Shown piece after piece: positions 22,082-33,639 of a stretch of 64,000 nucleotides of DNA. The translations under genes and the position numbers were made by a program. The DNA comes from Cryptomeria japonica (Eukaryota > Streptophyta > Pinopsida > Cupressales > Cupressaceae). The stretch spans positions 189,059,619-189,123,618 of the forward strand of contig NC_081410.1 in NCBI RefSeq assembly GCF_030272615.1, read 5' to 3'. The notes under the pieces are model-generated. The model was not told the DNA's origin. It made no database searches and saw only the letters and a program-made list of their open reading frames with translations. Position 1 is the first letter of the stretch, and the number at the start of each line of letters is the position of its first letter.

Positions 22082-22380
22082 TTGTTGAAGTCCAAGCGAT
22101 TTATGGAATTTCAACACTTTGTTGATGGAATAACTGATGGGAACAAGCTTCTCAAGGATAATGATACCAAATGGATCTCTTTGGATGGTCTAGCGCATCG
22201 ATTTTTTTCAGAATATCCATCCTTGATTGGACTATTTCACACAAGTCGCAACGAATCAGATCAACCAAAATTTCCTAACCTTCTTTGGAGGTTAATTAAT
22301 CTAGAGACACTCTTAACTTTAGCAGCACTTCTGCCCATGCTAGAGGAAATGAGGAATATGATAGTTCTGATACTTAATAT
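22082..22380 (+). pseudogene. hAT transposase, middle part
   Basis: The frame reads KRFMEFQHFVDGITDGNKLL, DTKWISLDGLAHRFFSEYPS and LETLLTLAALLPMLEEMRNM, the W-I-S-x-x-x-x-x-x-R and L-L-P-M-L-E blocks of hAT transposases. The transposase text stops at LILNI (about 22380), where foreign LTR sequence begins; the frame runs on by chance to 22627. Confidence 0.75.
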
Positions 22381-23930
22381 AAGTACAGATCCAATAGCCA
22401 ACAAGATGAGAGGGGAGGGGGTGAATCATACAAACTTAATCATCCATAAAAACATCAGATTCAACCTCGATAATATATATATCAATCATATAACCAAAAC
22501 TGTCAAACATGCAAACTCAAAAGCATATGAACAATATAAACCTCATAACACCATATTTAACATGGAAACCCAAATAGGGAAAAACCACTGTGGGATTTCG
22601 GACCCACTAAGAAATATACTCTTCTAGAGTATGCTCAGTTAAAAGCAAATCCTGTTAATGATTACAAACACATTGTCAGATGTGACCCGGTTAAGGGATT
22701 TCCCTCAGATCTGTTAGGATCTTCACTTTGTTAGAAGTGACCTTGTTAAAGGATTTCAAACACTCAATAAGAATGTCACCTTGCTAGAGGATTTTACAAA
22801 TAAGACTGTTAAGTCCACTCGATTAAGAGATTTTCTGCTACTTCTCAAAATAACAGTAATAAAAATATGTCTGCAACTTCACATCTAAAAATGCTAAAGC
22901 AGATTCTTATTTGCTCAATACAATCAATTCATAGGACTTATCTTGTCCCTTTGCTAGGCTCTATACTCTATTATCAAAATAGGTTTTCAAGCTTCTATGC
23001 TCGGTAATCACTATGTAGCATCCCTGTGCATACACTTGCCCGCATACATTGTTTATCAATAGTTTCCTATTTATAAACAATCTTCCAACCACTTAATCTC
23101 CTTGATCACATTTCCCATGATCAATCATAGCCATCAAATCTTCAATCTTGTCCAGGTTCAATGTATCCTTCAATCTGAAAATGTTTTACCCCACCTTGGA
23201 ACTTGTATTTTCACCTTGGAACTTGTATTAGGGTATTGCAGTTCAATCTGAGCTGTAGATCTTCTTGCCGATATTTCTTTACCATAGATTCTTTAACAAT
23301 CTTCATACATGGCTTACCAATCATTTAATTCACTCCAGCTCATCAGCTTCCTTCATTAAATATCACATGTAAACATTTAATGCATTCTGTTATAGCTCGG
23401 TTGTAACTCGGTAAATACTAAACTTCACTCGGTAGACATTCTGCCTTCATTAACCGATAGCGATAACCTTAGGGTTTATCGACTAGGTTTCTTAGGGTTT
23501 ATCGACTAGGTTCCTTAGGGTTTACCGACTAGGTTCTTTGCTCGGTAACATAGTATAGTATTAACCTTTCAAACAATAGCATATGTAGGATATCAAAACA
23601 ATCTAAACATCATGATCTCATCATTGTCTAACTTGGTAATAGTTTCCCATTGAATAACTTATCCCCTTATTCATCATATTCTTTCTGTGTCTTTTATCGA
23701 CATCTTTATACTCATCAAATCATACTTCTTAAGATATGGCAACATCATACTGAATTAGAAAATCAATTTCTTGACATCAATGACAAAATAATAATATTAA
23801 GACAGTAATCATCCTTAATCAGTTATATCCATAGTCATCAACAACCTTCTCAATATCCTTATTGAAATGCCAACAATCTCTCATTGTAATAGGAATGCCA
23901 ACCTTCTTCTTGTCTGTTATAATGCCAACA
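22381..23930 (-). mobile_element. Copia-type LTR inserted in the hAT gene
   Basis: On the minus strand it starts TGTTGGCATTATAACAGAC and near its end has GATTCACCCCC followed by CTCCCCTCTCATCTTG, the layout of the Copia-type LTR at 3123-4180. Transposase reading stops at its left edge and resumes at its right edge. AATAT occurs at 22376-22380 and at 23932-23936, a probable target duplication, though the terminal base on one side does not fit TG...CA exactly. Inside are three tandem copies of a 24-base unit (about 23467-23538). No coding region is present. Confidence 0.6.
23467..23538. repeat. Three tandem 24-bp units
   Basis: The unit CTTAGGGTTTATCGACTAGG plus TT(T/C)C occurs three times with small changes inside the Copia-type LTR. 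Confidence 0.75.
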
Positions 23931-23934
23931 AAAT

Positions 23935-24352
23935 ATTATGAAGGCTGCTCAAAAAAGAGCTTTGTATATTGTAGAATATGCTACACTGCGTAAGATGACA
24001 TGCATGACCCTCAACAATCTCTATCGAAACCAACCAACACTATCTGATGAAAAATTTGTTAAGTGGTGGACACTCACAGATTTGCACCAATGTATGGGGA
24101 GTTGAGATACCAATTCACTTCTATGCCACAGTCGACCCCGAGGAACCAGGAAAGCTCCCCAGGAAGCAACTAGCAAGAGTTACAAGGGAAGATTTCGACA
24201 AGATTGTTGAGACTGTAACTACTTCTGTGAAGAAAATTGCGTATGATCTTTCCTCACAAATTAGAAGCAAATTCCCTCCTGACAACCTACTCAAAGCCAT
24301 TTCTATTGCGTTTCCTCATTATTGGAGCCTCAACAGTGTAGCTAATTTTTGA
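23935..24352 (+). pseudogene. hAT transposase, second half
   Basis: After the LTR the transposase resumes with IMKAAQKRALYIVEYATLRK, then changes frame near 24045. The 101-residue frame (24047-24352) contains RVTREDFDKIVETVTTSVKK and FPPDNLLKAISIAFPHYW, which match the segment before the dimerisation domain in ZNF862-like hAT proteins. A stop follows. Confidence 0.7.
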
Positions 24353-24399
24353 AGTAAGCTATTGACTCTGATAAAATAATTTTGTATATCTAGAGAATT

Positions 24400-24960
24400 G
24401 AATGGAGTAACTATAAATGGAATAGTAGATGAACTCATCTTCGAGAGAAATCATCTCGTTTTGCATACACTATGAGAGAACAATATGGCAAAATGGAGAA
24501 ACCCCGTGAAGAGGGATCAGTAACAAGGTCTTCTAAATATATAGCTGAGAACGCAGCATTGTGTGATTCAATGAAAGAATATTTGAAGCTTTCTGATTTA
24601 TGTCTTACCATGATATTGGGTTCGGTGGAAGATGAGAGAGTTTTTAGTTTTTTGGGGTTCCTAAAATCAAAGCTAAGAAAAAAACTAAACAACAATTTGG
24701 AGAATTGCTTGAGGCTCTATAAATCTAGGTATGATATCCATACTTTTCCTTATGATAGGGCACTACAAATCTAGAGGTCCAAATGTGAAAGAAGAGGTTT
24801 GGGAAACACTTCAAACCAAAGTGCCAGTGGAACTATTGACTCATGTACCAGAGCTACTGGTAGCATTGAGATGCAGTTCAGCGAAGGTGTGCAGACATGG
24901 AGTGAAGAAACCACAAACAAGAATCAAGAAAGCTCTGAATTTGATGAGGATGAATGGCAA
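24400..24960 (+). pseudogene. hAT C-terminal dimerisation domain
   Basis: The frame 24472-24774 carries LSDLCLTMILGSVEDERVFS followed by FLGFLKSKLRKKLNNNLENC. This is the hAT C-terminal (dimerisation) domain, with its conserved S-V-x-x-E-R-x-F-S and L-K-x-x-x-R-x-x-L core. A Lys-rich tail follows in another phase up to about 24960. Confidence 0.8.
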
Positions 24961-24999
24961 CTGTAAGAGATTGGTATTTATTAATCTTATTACTATATC

Positions 25000-26360
25000 T
25001 CATCATTCATATTACAAAAGCATATTACTTTTTGCAATTAGAATTTAATATTGATTGTAATTATATTTTTCAACTTTCTATTTCCAGATTTAAAATAGTA
25101 TAATAAAAGACCATAATGTGTTTATTGATACAAAGATGTTTATTGTTTATTTAGACATGTTTGAGTCTCAAATCTATGTAATATATTTCAGAACCATATG
25201 ATACAATTCATTCAATAGTAGTACACCTGATAAGTTGAGACTTTGTCATGGTTTTATCATCAAAACTCTTAGGTTTTTGACATCTTTTGGATTGCATAGT
25301 AGTAGTGATGTTTTGTAAATTGACTATATGTATTCCATGTGTTAAACCTGAACTTATGAAATCATGTTGAACTTTGCCGGTCTATTCCTGCAACCGTGCC
25401 ATTTATTCCTGTAGCCATGTGATTTGTTCCTGTTGTTATGCGGATTATTTAGGGTAATATCATATGTGAATTAATGAATGTTTTAATTAAATAAAATGTG
25501 TATGCATGTCCTTGTATGTTGCTTTTGTTGTAGTGCAGATTATAAATGATGTCACGGTGGATATTCTCCTTTCACACCTGAAGAAGGAAGGATCACATAA
25601 GAAATAATTGGAGATCAAACTGAAGAGGAGCTGAGTGAGCGCAAGGCATGGCATGGGCGGAGCAGCCAAGCAACACTACTAAAGTTTAACTTTAGTGGGT
25701 ATTGAATTCGCAAATCATCGCCATGGCATGCAAAGACTGTGGTTCAGTTTTGATCCATGTTTCCTGTAGGCAAGCTCTAGTTATCTTCTTTATCAGTCAA
25801 ATCATACGCCTCTTCTTCTTGGCGTGATTTGTGTTGTCTATTGTAGCTAATATTCTCTTTATTAATAAGCTCTTCCTTTTTCTTAGAGGTTAGACAAAAT
25901 ATAAAGGAATAGAGTAGAGAATTTTGATAAGCATTCTTAAGTTTCTTTTCAAAAATATGTAATCATTTGCAGGAAGCAATGAATAAAAGATATGTTGTTC
26001 TGATTCGTTAAAGGTAGTTTTTTGGAAGTTTGATATCACTCATCCAAGGGGGCCCACTTGGTGAGTGATCATGTGTGTGTGCTCATTGAAATTAGTTTTT
26101 CTTTAGTTGCAGTAGAAGTTCTTGCACCGACTATTCCTGCAGCCAAGCCAGAACAAATTAATTTTTGTTATCTATATTAAATCTTTCCAGCATTGTCTTT
26201 ATAAGTTTTTCCTGTAGCCTTTTATAATTTCCATTCTTTCCTTTCCTTTTTGCATAATGTTAGTTACTACAGTAATGTAGAATAGTCATTGAAGGAACTT
26301 AGTGCATATATAGTGCAGACCCATTTCAAGTACTACGTCCTTGGGTTGATAACTAAATGA
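25000..26360. other. Intergenic stretch, no gene seen
   Basis: AT-rich sequence without a convincing frame. The phrase TTCCTG(T/C)(A/T)GCC recurs (near 25386, 25408, 26128 and 26211). The right end of the hAT relic may lie here, but I found no terminal repeat. Confidence 0.4.
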
Positions 26361-26454
26361 GTACTAGCCATGAAAATAGTAACTTTACCAAATGAATGTC
26401 CAAACTTTGGGTTGAGATTTCAATTAGAGTTATTATTATTATTGTTGGAGCAGA

Positions 26455-26720
26455 CAACACCAATCTATGTGATTCTCCATGCAAAACCAACCTCCCTTGA
26501 TACAATTCATTCAATAGTAATACATTTCAGAACCATGTCTGGTAATAAAATATAGCCATATGATACACTTCATTCAATAGTAATATATTTCAGAACCATG
26601 TCTGATAATGTAACATGTCAAGAACTTATATTTTCATTAATTCTTTCAAAATATAGCTATGATACAATTCATTCAATAGTAATACACCAATCTGTGTGAT
26701 TCTCCATGCAAAAGTCAATA
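26455..26720. repeat. Diverged tandem repeat with an ATTCATTCAATAGT core
   Basis: GATACAATTCATTCAATAGT followed by AATACATTTCAGAACCATGT occurs around 26500 and 26570, and its first half again near 26660. ACACCAATCTATGTGATTC occurs at about 26458 and again, with one change, at 26688. An outlying copy of the first motif is at about 25200. Confidence 0.65.
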
Positions 26721-26986
26721 CAAATTTTCAGAACCCTTTGCAAATGACCCCGAATTCCCTTTTATAGAAACAAGGGAGAAACAACAGCTTCAGGTCAAAT
26801 TGCAACATGTGAAGACTCAACATCAAAATCACAAACTCAGCATAGATTTACATGGCCATCACAAGTCGGATTAACAATTTAACAATTACTACATGTCTGA
26901 TGTCTCTTGTTCAAAAAATAGAGTTCAAAATTAAATATTAATTCACGCCATGACAAATTAAATATAGATAATAGCAGTTCCCAAAA

Positions 26987-28455
26987 CCTAGTAATCAGAA
27001 ATAGAGAAATGCAAAAATGTTAAAGATTGCGAGAATTTGAGAATACAAATTTACAAGCTGAAGTTTTGCACTGTGCATCATAGATTCATAGGCTGGATTA
27101 GTAATTTAGCAATAGTGACTGCTAGTTTTTTCCTATTCATAAAATAGAGTTATTTCAAGCGATGCCAAATTCCAAACAAAAAAAAACATAAAACCTTGAA
27201 ATTAAGAGTAAAATATGAAAACTGTGCAATACATACTATGATTCTTAAGATTTATGTGCCAGTTTTTGTAGGGTGCTCCACTCTTCGTCTGATGGAAGGT
27301 CAATATTTTGTAAACTATGGAAAGTCAACTGCAACTTCATCAACATTCCATATTTAGAAGAGTGACTTGACATCACTATTTCACCCAATACTGAATTTAG
27401 AGTTGTAAATGGTTGGATGAATTCTGAAAAGCTTTGGGGAGTTGTGTCCTTAGGAAGCAAGTCTAAATCAGACTTCATTTTTATCTCCATATTTTTTTTG
27501 TAATCTTCTTTTCCAATGAATTTATTTGATGGGTCAACGGTCTTAGGCAAACCAAGTTTAATCAAATTAGTTTTCTTTTCTTGCATCTTCAATATCTTTT
27601 TGCCACATTTATCCATAACCTAGTAATCAGAAATAGAGAAATGCATAAATGTTAAAGATTGGGAGAATTTGAGAATACAAATTTACAAGCTGAAGTTTTG
27701 CACTATGCATCATAGATTCATAGGCTGGATTAGCAATTTAGCAATAGCAAGTGCTAGTTTTTTCCTATTCATAAAATAGAGTTATTTCAAGCGATGCCAA
27801 ATTCCAAACAAAAAAAAAACATAAAACCTTGAAATTAAGAGTAAAATATGAAAATTGTGCAATACATACTATGATTCTTAAGATTTATGTGCCAGTTTTT
27901 GTAGGGTGCTCCACTCTTTGTCTGATGGAAGGTCAATATTTTCTAAACTATGGAAAGTCAACTGCAACTTCCAAACAATAGAGTTATTTCAAGTGATGCC
28001 AAATTCCAAACAAACAAAAAAAATAAAACCTTGAAATTAAGAGTAAAATATGAAAACTGTGCAATACATACTATGATTCTTAAGATTTATGTGCTAGTTT
28101 TTGTAGGGTGCTCCACTCTTCATCTAATGGAAGGTCAATATTTTGTAAACTATGGAAATTCAACTACAACTTCATCAACATTCCATATTTAGAAGAGTGA
28201 CTTGACATCAATGTTTCACCCAATACTGAATTCAGAGTTGTAAATGGTTGGATGAATTCCGAAAAGCTTTGGGGAGTTGTGTCCTTAGGAAGCAAGTCTA
28301 AATCAGACTTCATTTTTATCTCCATGCTTTTTCTGTAATCTTCTTTTCCAATTAATTTATTTGATGGGTCAACGGTCTAAGGCAAACCAAGTTTAATCAA
28401 ATTAGTTTTCTTTTCTTACAGCTTCAATATCTTTTTGCCACATTTATCCATAACT
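26987..28455. repeat. Three tandem copies of a 3'-exon block
   Basis: Block A (26987-27618) starts CCTAGTAATCAGAAATAGAG; block B (27619-27970) repeats its first 350 bases; block C (about 27975-28455) repeats its remainder, including the coding part. The copies differ by scattered substitutions and one breakpoint at 27970. They carry the 3' coding end of the minus-strand unknown gene. Confidence 0.8.
27245..27616 (-). pseudogene. C-terminal block of the unknown gene, copy A
   Basis: The 123-residue frame ends at the natural-looking stop at 27245. It contains DKCGKKILKMQEKKTNLIKL and FSEFIQPFTTLNSVLGEIVM. The same protein text recurs in the 28416-28200 region with two new stops, so this copy is the better preserved but is no longer joined to the upstream text. 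Confidence 0.5.
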
Positions 28456-28712
28456 TCTGATGTTTCCCTTAGTTTCTGGCATTTTTGAATGATAGATGAT
28501 GTCTTAACTATGGCATCAATGCGGCTCTTAATTCCCTTGGATGCCAAGTAGTTGTCACTGGTACTGTAGACTACTTGCAGAATTTGTTTTGCCATATCCT
28601 CTTTTGAATAAACATGTATGCTCTTCTCAAAGTGCCCTTTGATTTTCATATAAATTACTCTCAGACTTTCATTCAATTCAAACCATTCACACAACTTGTC
28701 ACTCCTTTGCAT
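28416..28712 (-). pseudogene. Unknown gene, segment before the repeated end
   Basis: The 98-residue frame reads LCEWFELNESLRVIYMKIKG and ends DKCGKKILKL, where it enters copy C of the repeated block. Helical, no known motif. Confidence 0.45.
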
Positions 28713-28826
28713 TATTTTCTACCAAATGTTTTCTTGTATATACTTCGTTGTATTTTTCATATTATCTTTCAATCTATCCTCCAAATTTTTAATTTTATCA
28801 TTTGCATTATGCAGGTCTTCTTTCAT

Positions 28827-29378
28827 TTATGCACATTTTTTTCTTTCTTCCTCTACTTCTTCTTGCAAATGTTTTTCTTTTTCCTTCTCATGATCCAATA
28901 GGTCCTGTGTTTTTCTTATTTTGGCAGCAACAGACTTATAACTTTTGTATAATTTTTGAAAACTAGCTCTTTCCTCATCAATTTTTTTATTGCTTTTAGC
29001 TAGTTTTTCTCCTAGGTCCTTCAATTTGGCATCCATCTTCTCCTACTCTACAATTTCTACTGCAAAGCCTGAATTTTTTATCCTTTTCTGTAAATCATTG
29101 CACTTGTTATCTGTTGCTTTCCTCTTTGATTTTTCATTTGCCAGGTCTGCCTGTAGCTTTTCTATTTGTTTCTCTAGTTTATTTTTTTCTCTCTCCACCT
29201 TTAGCAGTGAAGTGTAGACCACTTCATTAGTCCTTTTTGACACACTAATTTTTTCCACATTATGTACTTTGTAAAAATCCATTTGGAGGGTGCTAACTTG
29301 AAATTTAGAGGGATCTATTTGACTATGTGGTGGATTTTTATCTTTAGTTGGGAGCATAACAACCATGAACTCCATCAT
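28827..29378 (-). pseudogene. Unknown gene, long coiled coil
   Basis: Two frames (29378-29043 and 29036-28827), separated by one stop and in the same phase, form a continuous heptad-rich helix: LLKVEREKNKLEKQIEKLQA, then DLLDHEKEKEKHLQEEVEEE. A coiled coil of this length points to a self-associating protein. Confidence 0.55.
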
Positions 29379-30002
29379 ATCTTTATGTGGGTCATATGTT
29401 GGAAATACCTTGTTCCTTGTAGGTTGTTCGTCTAAAACTTCAGTTAGGGCAACCCTATGAAATTCTCTCTTTTTTCTTTATTTGCATTTGTTGTGTGTTC
29501 AAATTTTTCATAGTAATCATGAAATTGAAAAATTTGGGCTTGCTGAAGCAATTGAATGTTTGAAAGGTGACATAGGAATAACAGAGGCTCCAGTTCCACT
29601 TATGCCTGTGGTTTTAACTAATACATTACTAGGATTACCAACAACCTTTCCTGATCCTGTCCCACGGACACTTTCATGTGTAGTTTTCATAATCTTTTGA
29701 GGTGTGTGGTTTGAAGTTGCAAATGATTGATTTGTAGTGTCACTGGTACTTTATATAAGATTCTCAAAAGTATGAGATTGAGTATCTACCAATAGTGGCC
29801 TCTTGTGAGAGATATTTTGTTGTAGCCCTTGTCCAACAACAAGACAACTAGTATCAATAGTAGTAGTAGTAGTACCCATGCCAACCCCACCAATCACAGT
29901 GACACTTGACTGGACAATAATAGGAATACTATCCCCAAATTTTCCACCAGTGGTAGTGGCACTTGATTCACCACAAATGGGAATACCATGATGTGGTGGT
30001 GG

Positions 30003-30476
30003 TTATGGATTTGAACCTGAAACAAATGTAGGTGGACCCTCAGGGTAATGAGTAGCACCTTTCCATGATGAATTTGAAGAATCAAATCCAATCACTGGTT
30101 TAACAGGAGCTTTTGATTTTGAATCTAATGGAAGTTGTACCTCAAGTGGATACCAAATGCCTTCTCCTCTAGGACCTAGACCACCACCTTCAAAACCCAT
30201 TTTTTCCACAATGTTTGCCCCTTTTCTATATTTTTCTCTCATGGACTCATTGACTCCACCTAATATTATAGGGACTATAGTAGTTGTTGGAGTGGGCTCC
30301 ACCTCATACTCATCATCATCTTCAGCCCCATCATATGTTGTTGTGGGATGCTCCATATTCCACAATTTGCTAAACTCTTTATCCTCGTCGATGGTCTCAA
30401 ATTCTGCACCAGTCTTTGGTTCACTGATATTCTTCCTCTCATAGTCCAAAAATAATTTATTTTGGTTTGAGTTCAA
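30003..30476 (-). pseudogene. Unknown gene, G-patch segment
   Basis: The 157-residue frame has an acidic stretch (residues 45-60), then RKGANIVEKMGFEGGGLGPR and GEGIWYPLE (residues about 85-111). This follows the G-patch pattern (G-x2-h-h-x2-M-G-a-x2-G-x-G-L-G-x3-x-G) and the extension G-I-x-x-P-L-E. The following text has KAPVKPVIGFDSSNSS. It overlaps the upstream frame (30673-30473) by four bases in another phase. Confidence 0.65.
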
Positions 30477-30673
30477 TAACTCTCTTTAAATTCTTGCAGA
30501 ATTGATTTGGGAATAGATTTGTTAGATGGATTAGCATATTTTTGGTAGAAATTGTAGGACCTCCTATTTTGGATGCCCTGGACATCCTTTGTTGTCCTCT
30601 GTGTGTGCAATGCCATAATTTGTGATGACATTTCTACTATTGAAATGTTATTGTCCGTGGCAATTTTCTCCAT
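30473..30673 (-). pseudogene. Unknown gene, segment before the G-patch
   Basis: A 66-residue frame, KIATDNNISIVEMSSQIMAL then FYQKYANPSNKSIPKSILQE. Upstream and out of phase, 31416-30674 still gives readable text with stops, such as DFFLAPMYNEITSTPMPRLS. Confidence 0.4.
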
Positions 30674-31416
30674 CTCTTTTTTACCTCATCCCAGGAGTCC
30701 ATGTTTCTAAGCTTTTCTAGCAATGGTTTACTTTCATGTTGACATTACACTGAAGAGTTCCCATTTTTCTTAAGTCTTGCTTGAACTACACCGATTGGAT
30801 CATACTACTAGAGACCCTCATCACCAAAGCTAAAAACTATAAAAAAATCATGTGCCACATTGAATGCTTTTCTCTCAAATGTGAACCCTCCACATGAGAA
30901 AGGAAAGGAAGGAAATATGCTCTTCTTTTGCAGACCATGGAAGTTCCTATCTGTGTTCTCCAACTATCATACATATTCCAATGCAAATACCCTCTCTATC
31001 ACATGTATTGGAAGTCTATATGGTTTTACTATTGATCCGTAAAACCTTAACACAGTGAATTCTTCCATGAAGAACCAGTCAGCCAATTTTATTTAACTTC
31101 CGAGTTGAATGCAATCTCTACAAGACATAGACAATCTAGGCATTGGAGTGCTTGTAATTTCATTATACATTGGTGCCAAAAAGAAGTCTACAAAATGGTT
31201 GTAGTTCTTTCTATTATCATGCATCCTTATCTTTGGTGTCCATTCATATATTGGACACTATGTTTTGTTCTGAGTCTTCTCATCAATCTTATAGTTCACA
31301 ATTTGAAGATTGTTGGTCTCAAATATTGAACGATACTTGGATAGAAGGAGATAGCACAAGTAGGATGAGAACCTAAATGTCTTACAGGAACCTTTTTTTA
31401 TCATTAGTAATTATTT

Positions 31417-32003
31417 TTACATGGATTGAACAATGTGATCAATAAAATTATATCTTACTGGCTGACCTACATGATGGATCCTAAAAATCATTTCAAGAAG
31501 GCTTGCACCCACTTCCCTATCATTTTCCAATCCCAAGAAAAATGACAACAAGAAAATAGTATCCCCAACCCATGGAACAAAAATGTTAGAATCATAAGGA
31601 GGCTTATGATTATGATCCAACTGAGTACCACACTTTATTAGAGCTTTGATAAATGAATCTCTGTGACTTGAATAGAGACTCTCATAATTCCCTGCCAGCT
31701 TTCCTAGGTCAATTTGGATGTTTAAGTTTTGTGCTTCAAACCCTAGGTTCAACAAACGAACAAATTCTCCCACGTTTATGGATAGAATTTCCTCTTTTGC
31801 ATTTTCATTGACAATTTCTTTTTTATCTTCATCATAATTTTCGGTGCAGAGCATGACAAAATCAGGACAAGGGAATACTTCAGGTAACACCATGCTTCCC
31901 AATCCAGCATCCCACAATGTGATTTTATTTGTTCTTAGTTTTAACATTGAGTTGAAAACAGTAAATTTTTCCCCGGATAGATCTGTCGCCTTATTAGACA
32001 ATG
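31417..32003 (-). pseudogene. Unknown gene, N-terminal domain after the insertion
   Basis: Counting from the insertion site, the frame runs LSNKATDLSGEKFTVFNSML through VPWVGDTIFLLSFFLGLEND to FIDHIVQSM. The open frame extends beyond 32003 to 32040 only because the LTR happens to stay open; those first residues are LTR, not gene. The same phase continues upstream at 62912 across the target duplication. Domain identity unknown. Confidence 0.6.
31999..32003. repeat. Target duplication CAATG, left copy
   Basis: CAATG directly precedes the TG end of the Tekay-like element. The same five bases directly follow its CA end at 62912-62916. Confidence 0.85.
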
Positions 32004-33624
32004 TGTAGTACCCCTCCTCATTTGAACTTATTAGACTCATATTTTACTATTGTTTACTTTCAGTGGATACATTACTATGATGTTTTATTCAAACTTATAC
32101 GACATTATTTCATGCTTTATCTGGATATGAGATGCATAATTTATTTGCAGTATTTCAGTACTTGTGATTTATGGCATTTTATGGATTATTGCTATGTACT
32201 GACACTTTACTTTATCTATGCAATGTGTAATTATATGTTGCATGTCTGCGAGTGTATTGGATGCAAGGGGACAATTTTCCTTCACTCACTTTGGTGAGAC
32301 AGGGAATGTCGCGATTCTCCTTCATTGGTGTGCATGTCGTGTTTTATATATTGTATATATGCATGTGTGGTTCGGTGATGCAGGATATTGTAGGTACAAG
32401 TACCGGGTAGGTACAGGGTATCGTCTCCACCTGGCTTCACAAGTCTAAGCATGCCTTATATTTGTCCATGGGAAGTGGAGGAGGTAGTAGTTGACCCTAT
32501 TTTACCCAGTTACACTCATGTGAGTGTCATCATTTGGTCATCCTATCAGGTTGTTCGGCCTTCATGTATTATCGTTTGACTTTTTCTAAGTCTTTGCTTG
32601 GGGTTTTCTCAGTTTGTGTGTTTAGTGAATTTAATTAATTAATTAAATTTATGGAGTTATCTCATAGTTGGTATTTTTGAATTATGTATTTTATGCATTG
32701 AGATTATAAATTTGATTAATTAAAAGAAGTTATTAAATTATGTTGCAAGTTGCATTATATTAGAAATATATCTTATTTAAATTTTAGTGAAACAAGAAAT
32801 TCTAGGAAACAATAAATGAAATTAATCTAATTTATTTTTCACTAAAATTTAAATAAGATATATTTCTAATATAATGCAACTTGTAACATAATTTAATAAC
32901 TTCTTTTAATTAATCAAATTTATAATCTCAATGCATAAAATACATAATTCAAAAATACCAACTATGAGATACTCCATAAATTTAATTAATTAATTGAATT
33001 CGCTAAACATACAAACTGAGCAAACCCCAAGCAAAGACTTAGAAAAAGTTAAACGACAATACACAAAGGCTGAACAAACTGGCAGGATGACCAACTGACG
33101 ACACTCACAAGAGTGTAACTGGGTAAAATAGGGTCAACTACTACCTCATCCACTTCCCTCGGACAAATATAAGGCACGCTTAGACTTGTGAAGCCAGGTG
33201 GAGATGATACCCTGTACCTACCCGGTACTTGTACCTACAATATCCTGCATCACCGAACCACACATGCATATATACAATATATAAAACACGGCATTCACAC
33301 CGATGAAGGAGAATCATGACCTTCCCTATCTCATCGGAGTGAGTGAAGGAAAATTGTCCCCTTGCATCCAATACACTCGCAAACACGCAATATATAATTA
33401 CACATTGCATAGATAAAGTAAAGTGTCAATAAATAGCAATAATCCATAAAATTTCATAAATCACAAGTACTAAAATACTGCAAATAAATTATGCATCTCA
33501 TATCCAGAGAAAGCATGAAATAATGTCATATAAGTCTAAATAACACATCATAGTAATGTATCCACTGAAAGTAAACAATAGTAAAATATGATTTTAATAA
33601 GTTCAAACAAGGAGGGGTACTACA
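32004..33624 (-). repeat. Left (3') LTR region of the Tekay-like element, a giant palindrome
   Basis: The left arm (32004-32789) and right arm (32840-33624) are inverted copies of about 785 bases around a 50-base spacer. Both outer ends read TGTAGTACCCCTCC. The arms differ by scattered substitutions only. A polypurine tract directly abuts the right end. A segment of about 100 bases (near 32345-32450) recurs at 60925-61025 in the same orientation. Confidence 0.8.
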
Positions 33625-33635
33625 TTCTCCCCCCC
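33625..33635 (-). promoter_or_regulatory. Polypurine tract
   Basis: On the minus strand GGGGGGGAGAA directly precedes the TGTAGTACCCC start of the LTR, the expected primer for plus-strand DNA synthesis. Confidence 0.8.
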
Positions 33636-33639
33636 AAAA

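Larger units (their letters stand above)
20748..25000 (+). mobile_element. hAT-type transposon relic
   Basis: Plus-strand fragments of one transposase lie at about 20748-22380 and 23931-24960, split by an inserted LTR (22381-23930). They cover a BED/TTF-like zinc finger, the RNase H-like catalytic region and the hAT C-terminal dimerisation domain. Termini are not established. Confidence 0.75.
27245..32003 (-). pseudogene. Decayed gene with G-patch and coiled coil, main part
   Basis: On the minus strand a long protein can be followed through stops and frameshifts. It has an N-terminal folded region (32003-31417), a decayed middle (31416-30674), a G-patch (about 30221-30141) in an acidic and Pro-rich setting, a coiled coil (29378-28827) and a C-terminal part (28712-28416, then the repeated last block). 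Its first exon-like piece lies 30.9 kb away at 62912-63035, beyond the nested insertion. G-patch domains bind nucleic acid or helicases and also occur in some plant retrotransposon polyproteins. I do not recognise the family; a repeat-derived gene is as likely as a host gene. Confidence 0.6.

Noticed and set aside
32004-32040. Start of the 207-residue minus-strand frame at 32040
   Set aside because: The first residues are encoded by the LTR; the true upstream sequence is at 62912.
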